Position numbers and translations under genes: made by a program | NCBI RefSeq assembly: GCF_938045225.1 | Contig: NZ_CALINL010000122.1 | Location: forward strand, 1 to 26,818 | DNA: 26,818 nucleotides | Reading direction: 5' to 3' | From: an uncultured Campylobacter sp. | Lineage (GTDB): Bacteria > Campylobacterota > Campylobacteria > Campylobacterales > Campylobacteraceae | Part shown: positions 7,690-13,909 of the stretch, piece by piece | How the letters are laid out: every line of letters begins with the position of its first letter | How positions within the stretch are numbered: position 1 is the first letter of the stretch | Notes under the pieces: model-generated | Databases searched by the model: none | The model's input: the letters and a program-made list of their open reading frames with translations, nothing else | What the model was told of the DNA's origin: nothing

Positions 7690-8466
7690 ATGAAATTTGA
7701 CGAAAATAACGATATTTTAGAGCTTGGCGGGCATAAATTTAGCTCGCGCTTTATTCTGGGATCGGGTAAATTTTCATTACCTCTTTTGGAGGCTGCGGTA
7801 CACGAGGCGGGCGCGCAGATCGTGACGCTAGCGCTTCGGCGCGTGAACGAGGGCGGGATCGAAAATATCTTAGATTTTATCCCAAAGGGCGTGACGCTAC
7901 TGCCAAACACCTCGGGCGCTAGGAACGCCGATGAGTGCGTGCGTATCGCAAAGCTCGCGCGAGAGGCTGGCTGCGGCGATCTCGTGAAGGTTGAGGTCAT
8001 TAGAGACAGCAAATACCTGCTGCCCGACAACTACGAAACGATAAAAGCGACCGAAAAGCTCGCAAAGATGGGCTTTGTCGTGATGCCCTATATGTATCCC
8101 GACCTAAACGTAGCGCGCGACCTAGCCTCGGCGGGTGCTGCGTGCGTGATGCCTTTAGGCGCTCCGATCGGGACGAACAAAGGCCTTTGTACGCGCGAAT
8201 TTATAAAAATTTTACTCGCCGAGATAGACCTGCCCGTGATCGTGGATGCTGGCATCGGCACGCCGGCGCAGGCGTGCGAGGCGATGCAGATGGGCTGCGC
8301 GGCAGTGATGGCAAACACCGCTATCGCGACTGCCGGCGACGTAAAAACGATGGCGCGAGCCTTTGCGCTGGCGATCCAGGCAGGCAGGCTGGCGTATCTA
8401 TCTGGGCTTGGCAATGTGAGTGAAAGCGCGCGGGCGTCGAGTCCGCTGACGGGATTTTTGGAGTAA
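7690..8466 (+). CDS. thiG: Thiazole synthase ThiG
   Basis: This 258-residue TIM-barrel enzyme combines 1-deoxy-D-xylulose 5-phosphate, ThiS-thiocarboxylate and dehydroglycine (from ThiH) into the thiazole phosphate of thiamine. The Schiff-base lysine is in the motif LVKVEVI (Lys100). The phosphate-binding C-terminal strands are visible as VIVDAGIGTPAQACEAMQMG and AVMANTAIA, and the N-terminal signature FILGSGKF is present. The length matches the family. The ATG is 1 base after the thiS stop and is preceded by GGCGGAGG within the thiS tail, which serves as its ribosome binding site. Confidence 0.96.
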   Translation: MKFDENNDILELGGHKFSSRFILGSGKFSLPLLEAAVHEAGAQIVTLALRRVNEGGIENILDFIPKGVTLLPNTSGARNADECVRIAKLAREAGCGDLVKVEVIRDSKYLLPDNYETIKATEKLAKMGFVVMPYMYPDLNVARDLASAGAACVMPLGAPIGTNKGLCTREFIKILLAEIDLPVIVDAGIGTPAQACEAMQMGCAAVMANTAIATAGDVKTMARAFALAIQAGRLAYLSGLGNVSESARASSPLTGFLE

Positions 8467-8655
8467 ATTTGACGGCATGAAAAACGGCGTCAAATTTGAT
8501 GCGTGCGAGGATGAAAATTGCCTCGTTAAATCCTGCGAATTTTAAATTTGATAAATTTGCCGAGTTTTAAATTTAGCGCCGTAAAGGCACGGGTCCGGGC
8601 GCGTCAAATTTGCCGCTTGCGCCCTAAAAACTATCAAATTTAACGCCTAAAATTT
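8465..8655. repeat. AAATTT-rich intergenic tract between thiG and thiH
   Basis: The 211-base gap between thiG and thiH holds eight copies of the palindromic hexamer AAATTT, starting at 8465, 8492, 8544, 8553, 8569, 8606, 8636 and 8650, most of them extended to CAAATTTG or TAAATTTG. No gene is evident; the only ATG frame is 22 codons at 8477. A gap this large within a biosynthetic operon is unusual, and the tract may be a repeat-driven expansion. Confidence 0.6.
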
Positions 8656-8677
8656 AGACGAAAAAACGGAGAAATAT

Positions 8678-9829
8678 TTGAAAAATATAGACGTGATGGA
8701 GTATGTTGACGGCGCGCAGCGCATAGACGAAACGCTGATGCGGCGGGTGCTAGCCGCGCGTGAGGGCTACGACTACGCGAAATTTGACGCCGGCGACGTT
8801 AAGCGCGCTCTTGGCGAAGAAAATCTAAGCGTAGAGGGGCTAAAAGCGCTTCTAAGCCCCGCTGCGGGCGCATTTTTAGGCGAGATGGCGGAGGCGGCGC
8901 GAGATAGGACGCGCAGGCAGTTTGGCAACTCGGTGCAGTTTTTTACGCCGCTTTATATCTCAAATTTTTGCGATAGCGACTGCGTATACTGCGGCTTTAG
9001 CTCGCGAAACAAGATCTCGCGCGTACGGCTAAAGGCGGACGAGGCTGCGACGGAGCTAGCAAATATCGCAAAAAGCGGGCTAAAAGACGTGCTGATCCTA
9101 ACCGGCGAAAGCGCGAAAAAAAGCGACCTGGGCTACATCGGCGAGGTTTGCAAAGAGGCGTCTAGGCTTTTTAGCAACGTAGGCGTCGAGATCTATCCGC
9201 TAAACGCCGACGAATACGCGTTTTTGCACGGTTGTGGCGCGGACTACGTCGTGGTTTTTCAGGAGACTTACGACCCGGCGGCCTACGCGAGATTTCATCT
9301 AGGCGGCGTCAAGCGCTCGTTTGCCTACCGCTTTCACGCTCAGGAGCGCGCTCTCATGGGCGGTATGCGTAGCGTCGGATTTGCCGCACTTTTGGGGCTT
9401 GACGACTTTAGAAAGGACGCGCTAGCCACCGCGCTACACGCGCATCTCATACAGCAAAAGTACCCGCACGCCGAGATCGCGCTATCTTGCCCGCGCCTGC
9501 GCCCCGCGATAAACAAGGCTCACGTCGGCCCGCGAGACGTCGATGAGAGGGCGCTGCTTCAGGTCATCTGCGCGTACCGCCTCTTTTTGCCGTATGCAAA
9601 TATCACGATCTCCACGCGCGAGCCAGCCAGGTTTCGAGACGGCGTCATCGCAGTCGCCGCGAACAAAATCTCAGCCGGCGTTAGCACGGGCGTAGGAACG
9701 CACTCCGATAAGGCCAAAAAGGGCGACGAACAGTTTGAGATCAGCGATGCGCGCTCGGTCGAGGAGATACTAGGCGCCGTGCGAGGTCTAAATTTGCAGC
9801 CCGTGATGAGCGAGCATATTTACGTTTAG
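8678..9829 (+). CDS. thiH: 2-iminoacetate synthase ThiH (radical SAM tyrosine lyase)
   Basis: This protein of 383 residues has the radical SAM cluster motif CxxxCxxC at C98-C102-C105 (FCDSDCVYCGF). It should cleave tyrosine to p-cresol and dehydroglycine, the latter feeding ThiG. Family landmarks include LILTGES near residue 145, VEIYPLNADEY, the ETY segment, and the C-terminal THSDKAKKGDEQFEISD stretch that precedes the ThiH-specific tail. The length is typical. I used the TTG start at 8678 because GGAGA lies 5 bases upstream; GTG or ATG codons a few residues later are poorer choices. It sits 211 bases after thiG, so it may be transcribed from its own promoter within the AAATTT tract or by read-through. 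Confidence 0.95.
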   Translation: MKNIDVMEYVDGAQRIDETLMRRVLAAREGYDYAKFDAGDVKRALGEENLSVEGLKALLSPAAGAFLGEMAEAARDRTRRQFGNSVQFFTPLYISNFCDSDCVYCGFSSRNKISRVRLKADEAATELANIAKSGLKDVLILTGESAKKSDLGYIGEVCKEASRLFSNVGVEIYPLNADEYAFLHGCGADYVVVFQETYDPAAYARFHLGGVKRSFAYRFHAQERALMGGMRSVGFAALLGLDDFRKDALATALHAHLIQQKYPHAEIALSCPRLRPAINKAHVGPRDVDERALLQVICAYRLFLPYANITISTREPARFRDGVIAVAANKISAGVSTGVGTHSDKAKKGDEQFEISDARSVEEILGAVRGLNLQPVMSEHIYV

Positions 9830-9876
9830 GACGGCGATTTTTGCGGGCGTAAAATTTGGCTTTTAGAGTAGGTGCG

Positions 9877-10530
9877 ATGGATTTTGGTAAATTTGAGCTC
9901 GTTTGGGTGACGAATCGCCGCTTGAGTGAGGATTTTTTCGCTGACGTTAGGCGGGTAGCGCAAAGCGGCAAGGCGGATAAAATTTTGCTTAGGGAGAGCG
10001 ATCTACCCGAATGCGAATATGAAAATTTAGCCCAAAAAATGCTTGATATCATCGCTGAGTGCGGCTCTGGCGCGCGGCTCGTTTTACATACTTACGCAAA
10101 CGTTGCAAGTAGGCTTGGTGTGGGTGAACTACATCTGCCTTTTGCTAAATTTATGGCGTTAGGAGGCGAGCGGGCTACAAATTTGAGAAATTTGGTTAAA
10201 TTTGACGGCGTCTGCACGGATAAAGACGAAGCCCCTGGCATTTGCGCGTCAAATTTGACGCAAAAGCTTAAAGTCGGCGTTTCGGTCCACTCTTTGCAGC
10301 AGGCTTTATCGGCGCAGGAGCTAGGCGCTGATTACGTCGTGGCGGGGCATATTTTTGATACGCCCTCTCACGCGCCAGAGCGAGGCAGGGGGCTTAATTT
10401 TTTACAGGAAATTTGCAAGAATTTAAGCATAAAAACCTACGCTATCGGCGGGATAAATTTTGAAAATCTAAGCGAGATCAAGGATGCGGGCGTAGCCGGA
10501 GCGTATATGATGCGGGGATTTTTGGGTTAA
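9877..10530 (+). CDS. tenI: TenI/ThiE-family protein, probably thiazole tautomerase
   Basis: This barrel protein of about 217 residues belongs to the ThiE/TenI superfamily. The C-terminal half reads more like TenI than ThiE: GVSVHSLQQA with the putative catalytic His138, GADYVVAGHIFDT, and ERGRGLNFLQEI, followed by AIGGIN and a phosphate-binding end. TenI tautomerises the ThiG product; ThiE joins thiazole and pyrimidine phosphates. Position after thiG and thiH fits the former, but a standard pipeline may label it thiamine phosphate synthase. ATG 9877 is preferred over TTG 9856 because AGG lies 4 bases before it. A segment at about 95-131 between LHLPF and GVSVHS is much longer than in B. subtilis TenI as I recall it, and is encoded by AAATTT-rich DNA. 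Confidence 0.78.
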   Translation: MDFGKFELVWVTNRRLSEDFFADVRRVAQSGKADKILLRESDLPECEYENLAQKMLDIIAECGSGARLVLHTYANVASRLGVGELHLPFAKFMALGGERATNLRNLVKFDGVCTDKDEAPGICASNLTQKLKVGVSVHSLQQALSAQELGADYVVAGHIFDTPSHAPERGRGLNFLQEICKNLSIKTYAIGGINFENLSEIKDAGVAGAYMMRGFLG

Positions 10531-10769
10531 ATTTAGCTACCGATGTTTTATTGATTTGGCGGTTAAATTTGAGTTGGCAGCGATGCACTTAAATTTGAAT
10601 TTAGCAAAAGAAAGCAAAGTCCTAATCTCAAGTCAAATCTAGCACGCAAAAATGCAAAATAGACTCAAATTTACACGCCCTGTTTCTCAAGCCTCCGCCG
10701 TAAAATCCGTCAAATTTAAGCCTATTTTGCTACTATTTCATACGAAATTTAACTCAAAATGGAGAATAC

Positions 10770-11651
10770 GTGAAAAAATTGATCTTTGTTACGGTGCTTT
10801 GGGCGTTTAGTTTTAGCCTCATAGGTGAGTTTTTGGCGGGGCGAGTGGATAGCTACTTTGCCGCGTTTTCGCGTGTCGTGCTTGCGCTTGGCGTATTTTT
10901 GCCATTTATGATTAAGGATTTTGCCGCGCAAAACCTCACTCTATACGCCAAAGTAGCCGCGATCGGCGCGGTGCAGATCGGCGCGATGTATATCTTTTAC
11001 TACAACTCGTTTGCCTACCTTAGCGTCGCCGAGGTCGCGCTCTTTACGATATTTACGCCGTTTTACGTGAGCGTGGTTTACGATGTGCTCGCAGGTAGGC
11101 TTAGGCTGCTGTATCTGTTTAGCGTTGGCACGGCGGTTTTAGGCGCGCTCATCATCAAGTACGGCAACATAAACAGCGGCTTTTGGCATGGATTTTTGCT
11201 CGTACAGGGGGCGAATTTGTGCTTTGGCGTCGGACAGAGCGCGTATAAATTTTTGCTAGAAAAGCGTGATTTTAACGAGCAGCGAGGAGTTTTTGGCTAC
11301 TTTTTCGTCGGAGCCTCGGCAGTTACGGGCATAGCCTTTGCCATGTTTGGCAATCCTGAAAAAATCAACCTAGACCTAACCCAAGGCGCCGTGCTGTTGT
11401 GGCTTGGCATCGGAGCTAGCGGTCTAGGATACTTTTTATGGAACAAAGGCGCATGTGAGGTAGATAGCGGAACTCTAGCCATCATGAATAACACTCTCAT
11501 ACCTGCAGCCATCATCGTAAATTTAGTATTTTGGCATAAAGACGCGGATATACTAAGACTCTGCCTAGGCGGCGCAGTGATTTATATCTCGCTACTCATT
11601 CACAACAAAATCATCGCACACTACGAGCGAGCAAGCGTAACGGCAAAATAA
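10770..11651 (+). CDS. DMT-superfamily (EamA) transporter
   Basis: This protein of 293 residues has about ten hydrophobic segments arranged as two EamA halves, the topology of the drug/metabolite transporter superfamily. Visible landmarks are the short N-terminal segment VTVLWAFSFSLIGEFL, the inner-facing AYLSVAEVALFTIFTPFYV in the first half, and GLGYFLWNKGACEVDSGTLAIMNN in the second half. The substrate cannot be told from sequence; family members export amino acids, metabolites or drugs. The start is GTG 10770 with GGAGA at 10761-10765. The preceding 239-base gap contains further AAATTT hexamers and a possible TACTAT -10 box near 10730. There is no clear functional link with the thiamine genes. 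Confidence 0.88.
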   Translation: MKKLIFVTVLWAFSFSLIGEFLAGRVDSYFAAFSRVVLALGVFLPFMIKDFAAQNLTLYAKVAAIGAVQIGAMYIFYYNSFAYLSVAEVALFTIFTPFYVSVVYDVLAGRLRLLYLFSVGTAVLGALIIKYGNINSGFWHGFLLVQGANLCFGVGQSAYKFLLEKRDFNEQRGVFGYFFVGASAVTGIAFAMFGNPEKINLDLTQGAVLLWLGIGASGLGYFLWNKGACEVDSGTLAIMNNTLIPAAIIVNLVFWHKDADILRLCLGGAVIYISLLIHNKIIAHYERASVTAK

Positions 11652-11674
11652 CCTAAATTTGAAGCCAAATTAGG
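11652..11674 (+). terminator. Weak hairpin after the DMT transporter
   Basis: CCTAAATTTG at 11652-11661 can pair with CAAATTAGG at 11666-11674 with a single bulged A. It begins right after the transporter stop, but no T-run follows on the + strand, so termination is only a possibility. Confidence 0.3.
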
Positions 11675-11811
11675 CTAAATTTAAAACTAGCGCGACGTTT
11701 AGGCTTGCTGTCGTAGCGGTTGCTTAGTGGTTTGATTTGCAACCGTAAATCCATATTCTTTAATTTAAAAAATAGAATTTAACGAGTTTGGAGATTATTA
11801 TGAAATGGCTT

Positions 11812-11855
11812 GAGGCTTGCAAAAGAGTTTTAAGGCTCTAAAAAACTCTAGCCTC
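11812..11855. terminator. Two-part stem-loop overlapping the end of the 55-residue micro-ORF
   Basis: GAGGCT (11812-11817) pairs with AGCCTC (11850-11855), and inside it AGAGTTTT (11824-11831) pairs with AAAACTCT (11842-11849), leaving a 10-base loop and a small internal bulge. The minus strand micro-ORF stops inside this structure (11838-11840), which is compatible with a terminator for that gene, although no clean T-run follows on either strand. A structured RNA element is an alternative. Confidence 0.45.
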
Positions 11856-12005
11856 AAATTTTCCCTCTTTTCTGAAATATTTAAAATACACGTAAATACA
11901 AAATGGCGGGATAGAAATATACCAAAAAGCGCAAATAGCAAGAAAAAGAAGCCCGAAAAACATAAAAGCAAAATAAAATACGACGCCGATAAATAGATCG
12001 TTCAT
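11838..12005 (-). CDS. Small membrane protein, 55 residues, unknown function
   Basis: A minus strand frame, below the usual ORF length cut-off, starts at ATG 12005 and encodes 55 residues. It begins MNDLFIGVVFYFAFMFFGLL and has two hydrophobic stretches (about 4-29 and 31-41) split by SIPP, then the basic tail KYFRKEGKFEARVF. A strong GGAG lies 7 bases upstream of the ATG. Membrane-protein-like composition, a good ribosome binding site and a hairpin at the 3' end together make it a credible gene in an otherwise empty 800-base gap. I do not recognise a family. It could be a small regulatory membrane peptide, a toxin-like peptide, or the remnant of a longer gene. Confidence 0.55.
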   Translation of the reverse strand: MNDLFIGVVFYFAFMFFGLLFLAICAFWYISIPPFCIYVYFKYFRKEGKFEARVF

Positions 12006-12088
12006 TTGAGCGTCTCCGTTGTATAAATTTGCATCTCAATTTTAATAATATAAAGATAAAAAAGGCTGAAAAATGATTAAAAACTGCA

Positions 12089-12205
12089 CTATACGCGTAG
12101 GCCGACGCGCCGACGTGTGCTTTAGATGGGTCGAGGGGACGAAATCCCTCGTCACAAGGGCGGGCTTCACTCGTCCGCGAAGTTAAAAGGAGCGTAGCGG
12201 TATAG
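12089..12205. ncRNA. GC-rich structured element, about 117 nt, unassigned
   Basis: This short GC-rich island in AT-rich DNA is closed by CTATAC (12089-12094) pairing with GTATAG (12200-12205), with GC/GC pairs continuing after one bulge. Inside is a perfect hairpin, CGAGGG (12132-12137) with CCCTCG (12146-12151) around an 8-base loop, and a further GCGG/CCGC hairpin near 12160-12178. It could be a small RNA or a dispersed palindromic repeat. An overlapping 37-codon + strand frame (12074-12187) looks accidental. Strand and identity are not determined. Confidence 0.4.
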
Positions 12206-12451
12206 CAAAAAATGCAACTATAACCTTTGGAATAAACATAGAGTTATGTAAACAATTTTGACGGTAATTAGACATATCTAAAATGATTTTTACGGTAGTT
12301 AAAATAAAATAGCATATTAATGAAAGCAAAAAGCTTATATTTAGCCAACCACCGCTAGTTGGCTTAGAATATCTACTTTAATTTTTAAAGATATGTTTTA
12401 AACATTTATATGTCGAGGATAGTGTATTTTTGGAATATTTATGATTTTATA
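12206..12451. other. AT-rich stretch without a recognisable gene
   Basis: Between the GC-rich element and the tRNA no frame longer than about 15 codons with a plausible start was found. A 7-bp perfect inverted repeat (AGCCAAC at 12343-12349, GTTGGCT at 12358-12364) lies downstream of the tRNA on the minus strand and might end its transcript. Two similar strings, TTTTGACGGTAATTA and TTTTTACGGTAGTTA, occur near 12254 and 12288. Confidence 0.5.
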
Positions 12452-12538
12452 TGGTGCCCGAGGTCGGACTCGAACCGACACAAGGTTGCCCTTACCAGAT
12501 TTTGAGTCTGGCGCGTCTACCGGTTTCACCACTCGGGC
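12452..12538 (-). tRNA. tRNA-Leu (anticodon CAA)
   Basis: On the minus strand an 87-base cloverleaf runs from GCCCGAG (acceptor 5', at 12538) to CTCGGGC-A-CCA, with the CCA encoded at 12454-12452. The anticodon stem CCAGA/TCTGG encloses the loop CTCAAAA, giving anticodon CAA, and the long variable arm (around GGGCAACCTT) is typical of a class II leucine tRNA. The T-arm GGTTCGAGTCC is standard. A TAAAAT -10 box lies 17 bases upstream (12555-12560). Confidence 0.96.
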
Positions 12539-12554
12539 TAATTAAGGAAGTGAG

Positions 12555-12560
12555 ATTTTA
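12555..12560 (-). promoter_or_regulatory. Putative -10 box (TAAAAT) for tRNA-Leu
   Basis: On the minus strand TAAAAT lies 16 bases before the first base of the tRNA and downstream of the hup terminator. This spacing suits a transcript that starts shortly before the mature 5' end. Confidence 0.5.
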
Positions 12561-12585
12561 CCTTGAAAGATATAAAAAAGAGATT

Positions 12586-12619
12586 AAAAAACATGAAAGC
12601 CCGATGTTGAGCTTTCATG
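12586..12619 (-). terminator. Rho-independent terminator of hup
   Basis: Reading the minus strand, CATGAAAGC (12619-12611) pairs perfectly with GCTTTCATG (12600-12592) around a 10-base loop and is followed at once by six T (12591-12586). It lies 10 bases after the hup stop codon. Confidence 0.88.
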
Positions 12620-12628
12620 AAAGGGTAA

Positions 12629-12931
12629 TTATTTCTTTTTGCCTTTTTTACCTGCACCGACTACTACGGCTTCTTTTAATTTTTTGCCTACTTTAAATTT
12701 AACCGCTTTGCTAGCAGGAACATCGATAACTTTAGTGGTTCCAGGCACTCTTGCTTTTCTAGCGGCTCTTTCGGCTGTACCAAATGTACCAAAGCCTATA
12801 AAGCTAATACTGTCGCCTTGTTTAAGAATCTCTTCGATAGTCTCTAATGCGGCATCAACTACCTTTAGAGAATCTTTTTTAGAAAGACCGGCCTTGTCGG
12901 CAACAGCTTGAATAAATTCAGCTTTTTTCAT
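12629..12931 (-). CDS. hup: DNA-binding protein HU
   Basis: This basic protein of 100 residues has the HU/IHF fold pattern. The N-terminal helices MKKAEFIQAVADKAGLSKKD...VVDAALETIEEIL are followed by the beta saddle GDSISFIGFGTFGTAERAARKARVP, with the Pro that tips the DNA-bending arm, and by the terminal helix VKFKVGKKLKEAV. A Lys/Gly-rich extension (GAGKKGKKK) follows. It compacts and bends DNA as a dimer. A good ribosome binding site (AAGGA) lies 8 bases before the start, a TAAAAT -10 box is at 12965-12970, and a strong terminator follows, so it is probably monocistronic. IHF is less likely because Campylobacter normally encodes a single HU. Confidence 0.95.
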   Translation of the reverse strand: MKKAEFIQAVADKAGLSKKDSLKVVDAALETIEEILKQGDSISFIGFGTFGTAERAARKARVPGTTKVIDVPASKAVKFKVGKKLKEAVVVGAGKKGKKK

Positions 12932-12964
12932 AGAACCATCCTTAATAAGAAGTGATATGCGGGC

Positions 12965-12970
12965 ATTTTA
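12965..12970 (-). promoter_or_regulatory. Putative -10 box (TAAAAT) for hup
   Basis: On the minus strand GTTGTAAAATGC lies about 34 bases before the hup ATG, with AAGGA between them. It is the best -10 candidate in the 120-base gap between yaaA and hup. Confidence 0.5.
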
Positions 12971-13051
12971 CAACGTTTTTATAAAAAATACAATAGTTTT
13001 TAGCCGAAAATTTAACGATTTTTACGCGAATTTCACGAAAAATAGCGAATT

Positions 13052-13789
13052 TTAGACTATTTGCACCAAAAACTCGCTTTTTAGTCCAGTTTTTTTGATG
13101 TCTATAAGGCGCAAATTTTCTATATCGGTTTTGCAAAGTTCGCTAAAGTTTTTTACCCCGTTTTGCGCTACTTGCCTCAAAACTATCCCGCGGTATGCTT
13201 TGGCATAGTGACTGACGACTTTACCGTTTTTTAGAAATTTAAATGTCGCAAACGGTTTTTGTATGTGGTAAAATTTCTCGTAAAACTCGGCTCTAAGGTC
13301 TAAAATGTCGTCATCACCCAGCCACTCATCTATCTCGTCGCTAAAATTTTGCCTATAAAATTCCTCCAAATTTAGTCCGTTTATGCGCTTGCCTTGCTTT
13401 AGTTTGTATTCGGGTAGTGTATCCGCCGCCGTCACAGGGCCGAATAAATTTGAAAAAATCAGCGTATTTTTATCTATAAATTCCTGCGCCGTGCTATCAA
13501 GGCTGCGGTAGTCAAGGTGCTTGTAGGCTACCCCGTCGTAGCGCAGTATGGCTTTTACCGCACCTTTTTTAAATAAGCTTTCACGCAAACTCGGCTCATC
13601 GGTCAAATTTTTAACGCCGAAAAGTTTTGAAATTTGCTCCAAAGTTGCCGTTTGCAAAAAATCATCGTAAATTTTTAAAATTTCGCACCGCTTTTCATAT
13701 AAATTAGGAAAAACAAAGTCACCCCTATCTATAAATTTATTTGGACTAACGGCGGTTTTTGCTTCGCTCGGCGAAAAGAGTATTTTCAT
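13052..13789 (-). CDS. yaaA: Peroxide-stress/DNA-binding protein YaaA (UPF0246)
   Basis: This 245-residue protein matches the YaaA (DUF328) family from end to end. The N-terminus is MKILFSPSEAKTA (family pattern ILxSPAKT), then AILRYDGVAYKHLDY, LIFSNLFGPVTAADTLPEYKLKQG and the C-terminal VVSHYAKAYRGIVLRQV. In E. coli YaaA limits intracellular iron during peroxide stress and so reduces oxidative DNA damage; the same role is inferred here. Length is close to the E. coli protein. GGAGA lies just upstream of the ATG. It is divergent from flgL, with about 70 bases between its start and the flgL promoter. Confidence 0.9.
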   Translation of the reverse strand: MKILFSPSEAKTAVSPNKFIDRGDFVFPNLYEKRCEILKIYDDFLQTATLEQISKLFGVKNLTDEPSLRESLFKKGAVKAILRYDGVAYKHLDYRSLDSTAQEFIDKNTLIFSNLFGPVTAADTLPEYKLKQGKRINGLNLEEFYRQNFSDEIDEWLGDDDILDLRAEFYEKFYHIQKPFATFKFLKNGKVVSHYAKAYRGIVLRQVAQNGVKNFSELCKTDIENLRLIDIKKTGLKSEFLVQIV

Positions 13790-13859
13790 TTATTCTCCTT
13801 AAATTTGGCAAAATCATATCTAAAACTAAATAAATTTTGAAATTTGACGATATAACGAG

Positions 13860-13876
13860 TGGAACTTTATTTGCTT
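13860..13876 (+). promoter_or_regulatory. Sigma-54 (RpoN) promoter of flgL
   Basis: TGGAAC-TTTAT-TTGCTT is a near-perfect sigma-54 site, with GG at 13861-13862 and GC at 13873-13874 separated by exactly 10 bases. A start about 12 bases after the GC puts the transcript start near 13886, 24 bases before the flgL ATG and ahead of its ribosome binding site. In Campylobacter sigma-54 with the FlgSR two-component system drives middle flagellar genes, so flgL is probably under this control. Confidence 0.88.
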
Positions 13877-13909
13877 GCAAGAGCTCAATTAAATTTAAGG
13901 AAAAATGCG

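Noticed and set aside
8477..8545. 22-codon ORF between thiG and thiH
   Set aside because: No ribosome binding site was seen, and it consists largely of AAATTT-repeat codons.
12074..12187. 37-codon + strand ORF
   Set aside because: It lies across the GC-rich palindromic element, has no ribosome binding site, and its composition (many Arg) follows the DNA structure rather than a protein.
12451..12696. 81-codon + strand ORF over the tRNA gene
   Set aside because: It reads through the antisense strand of tRNA-Leu and the hup terminator, so it is spurious.
13848..13853. CGATAT as a sigma-28 -10 box before flgL
   Set aside because: It resembles the FliA -10 element but no matching -35 was found, and the adjacent sigma-54 site is far stronger.
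13859..13909. N-terminal extension of FlgL from GTG 13859
   Set aside because: The GTG is part of the sigma-54 promoter, so it would lie upstream of the transcript start.
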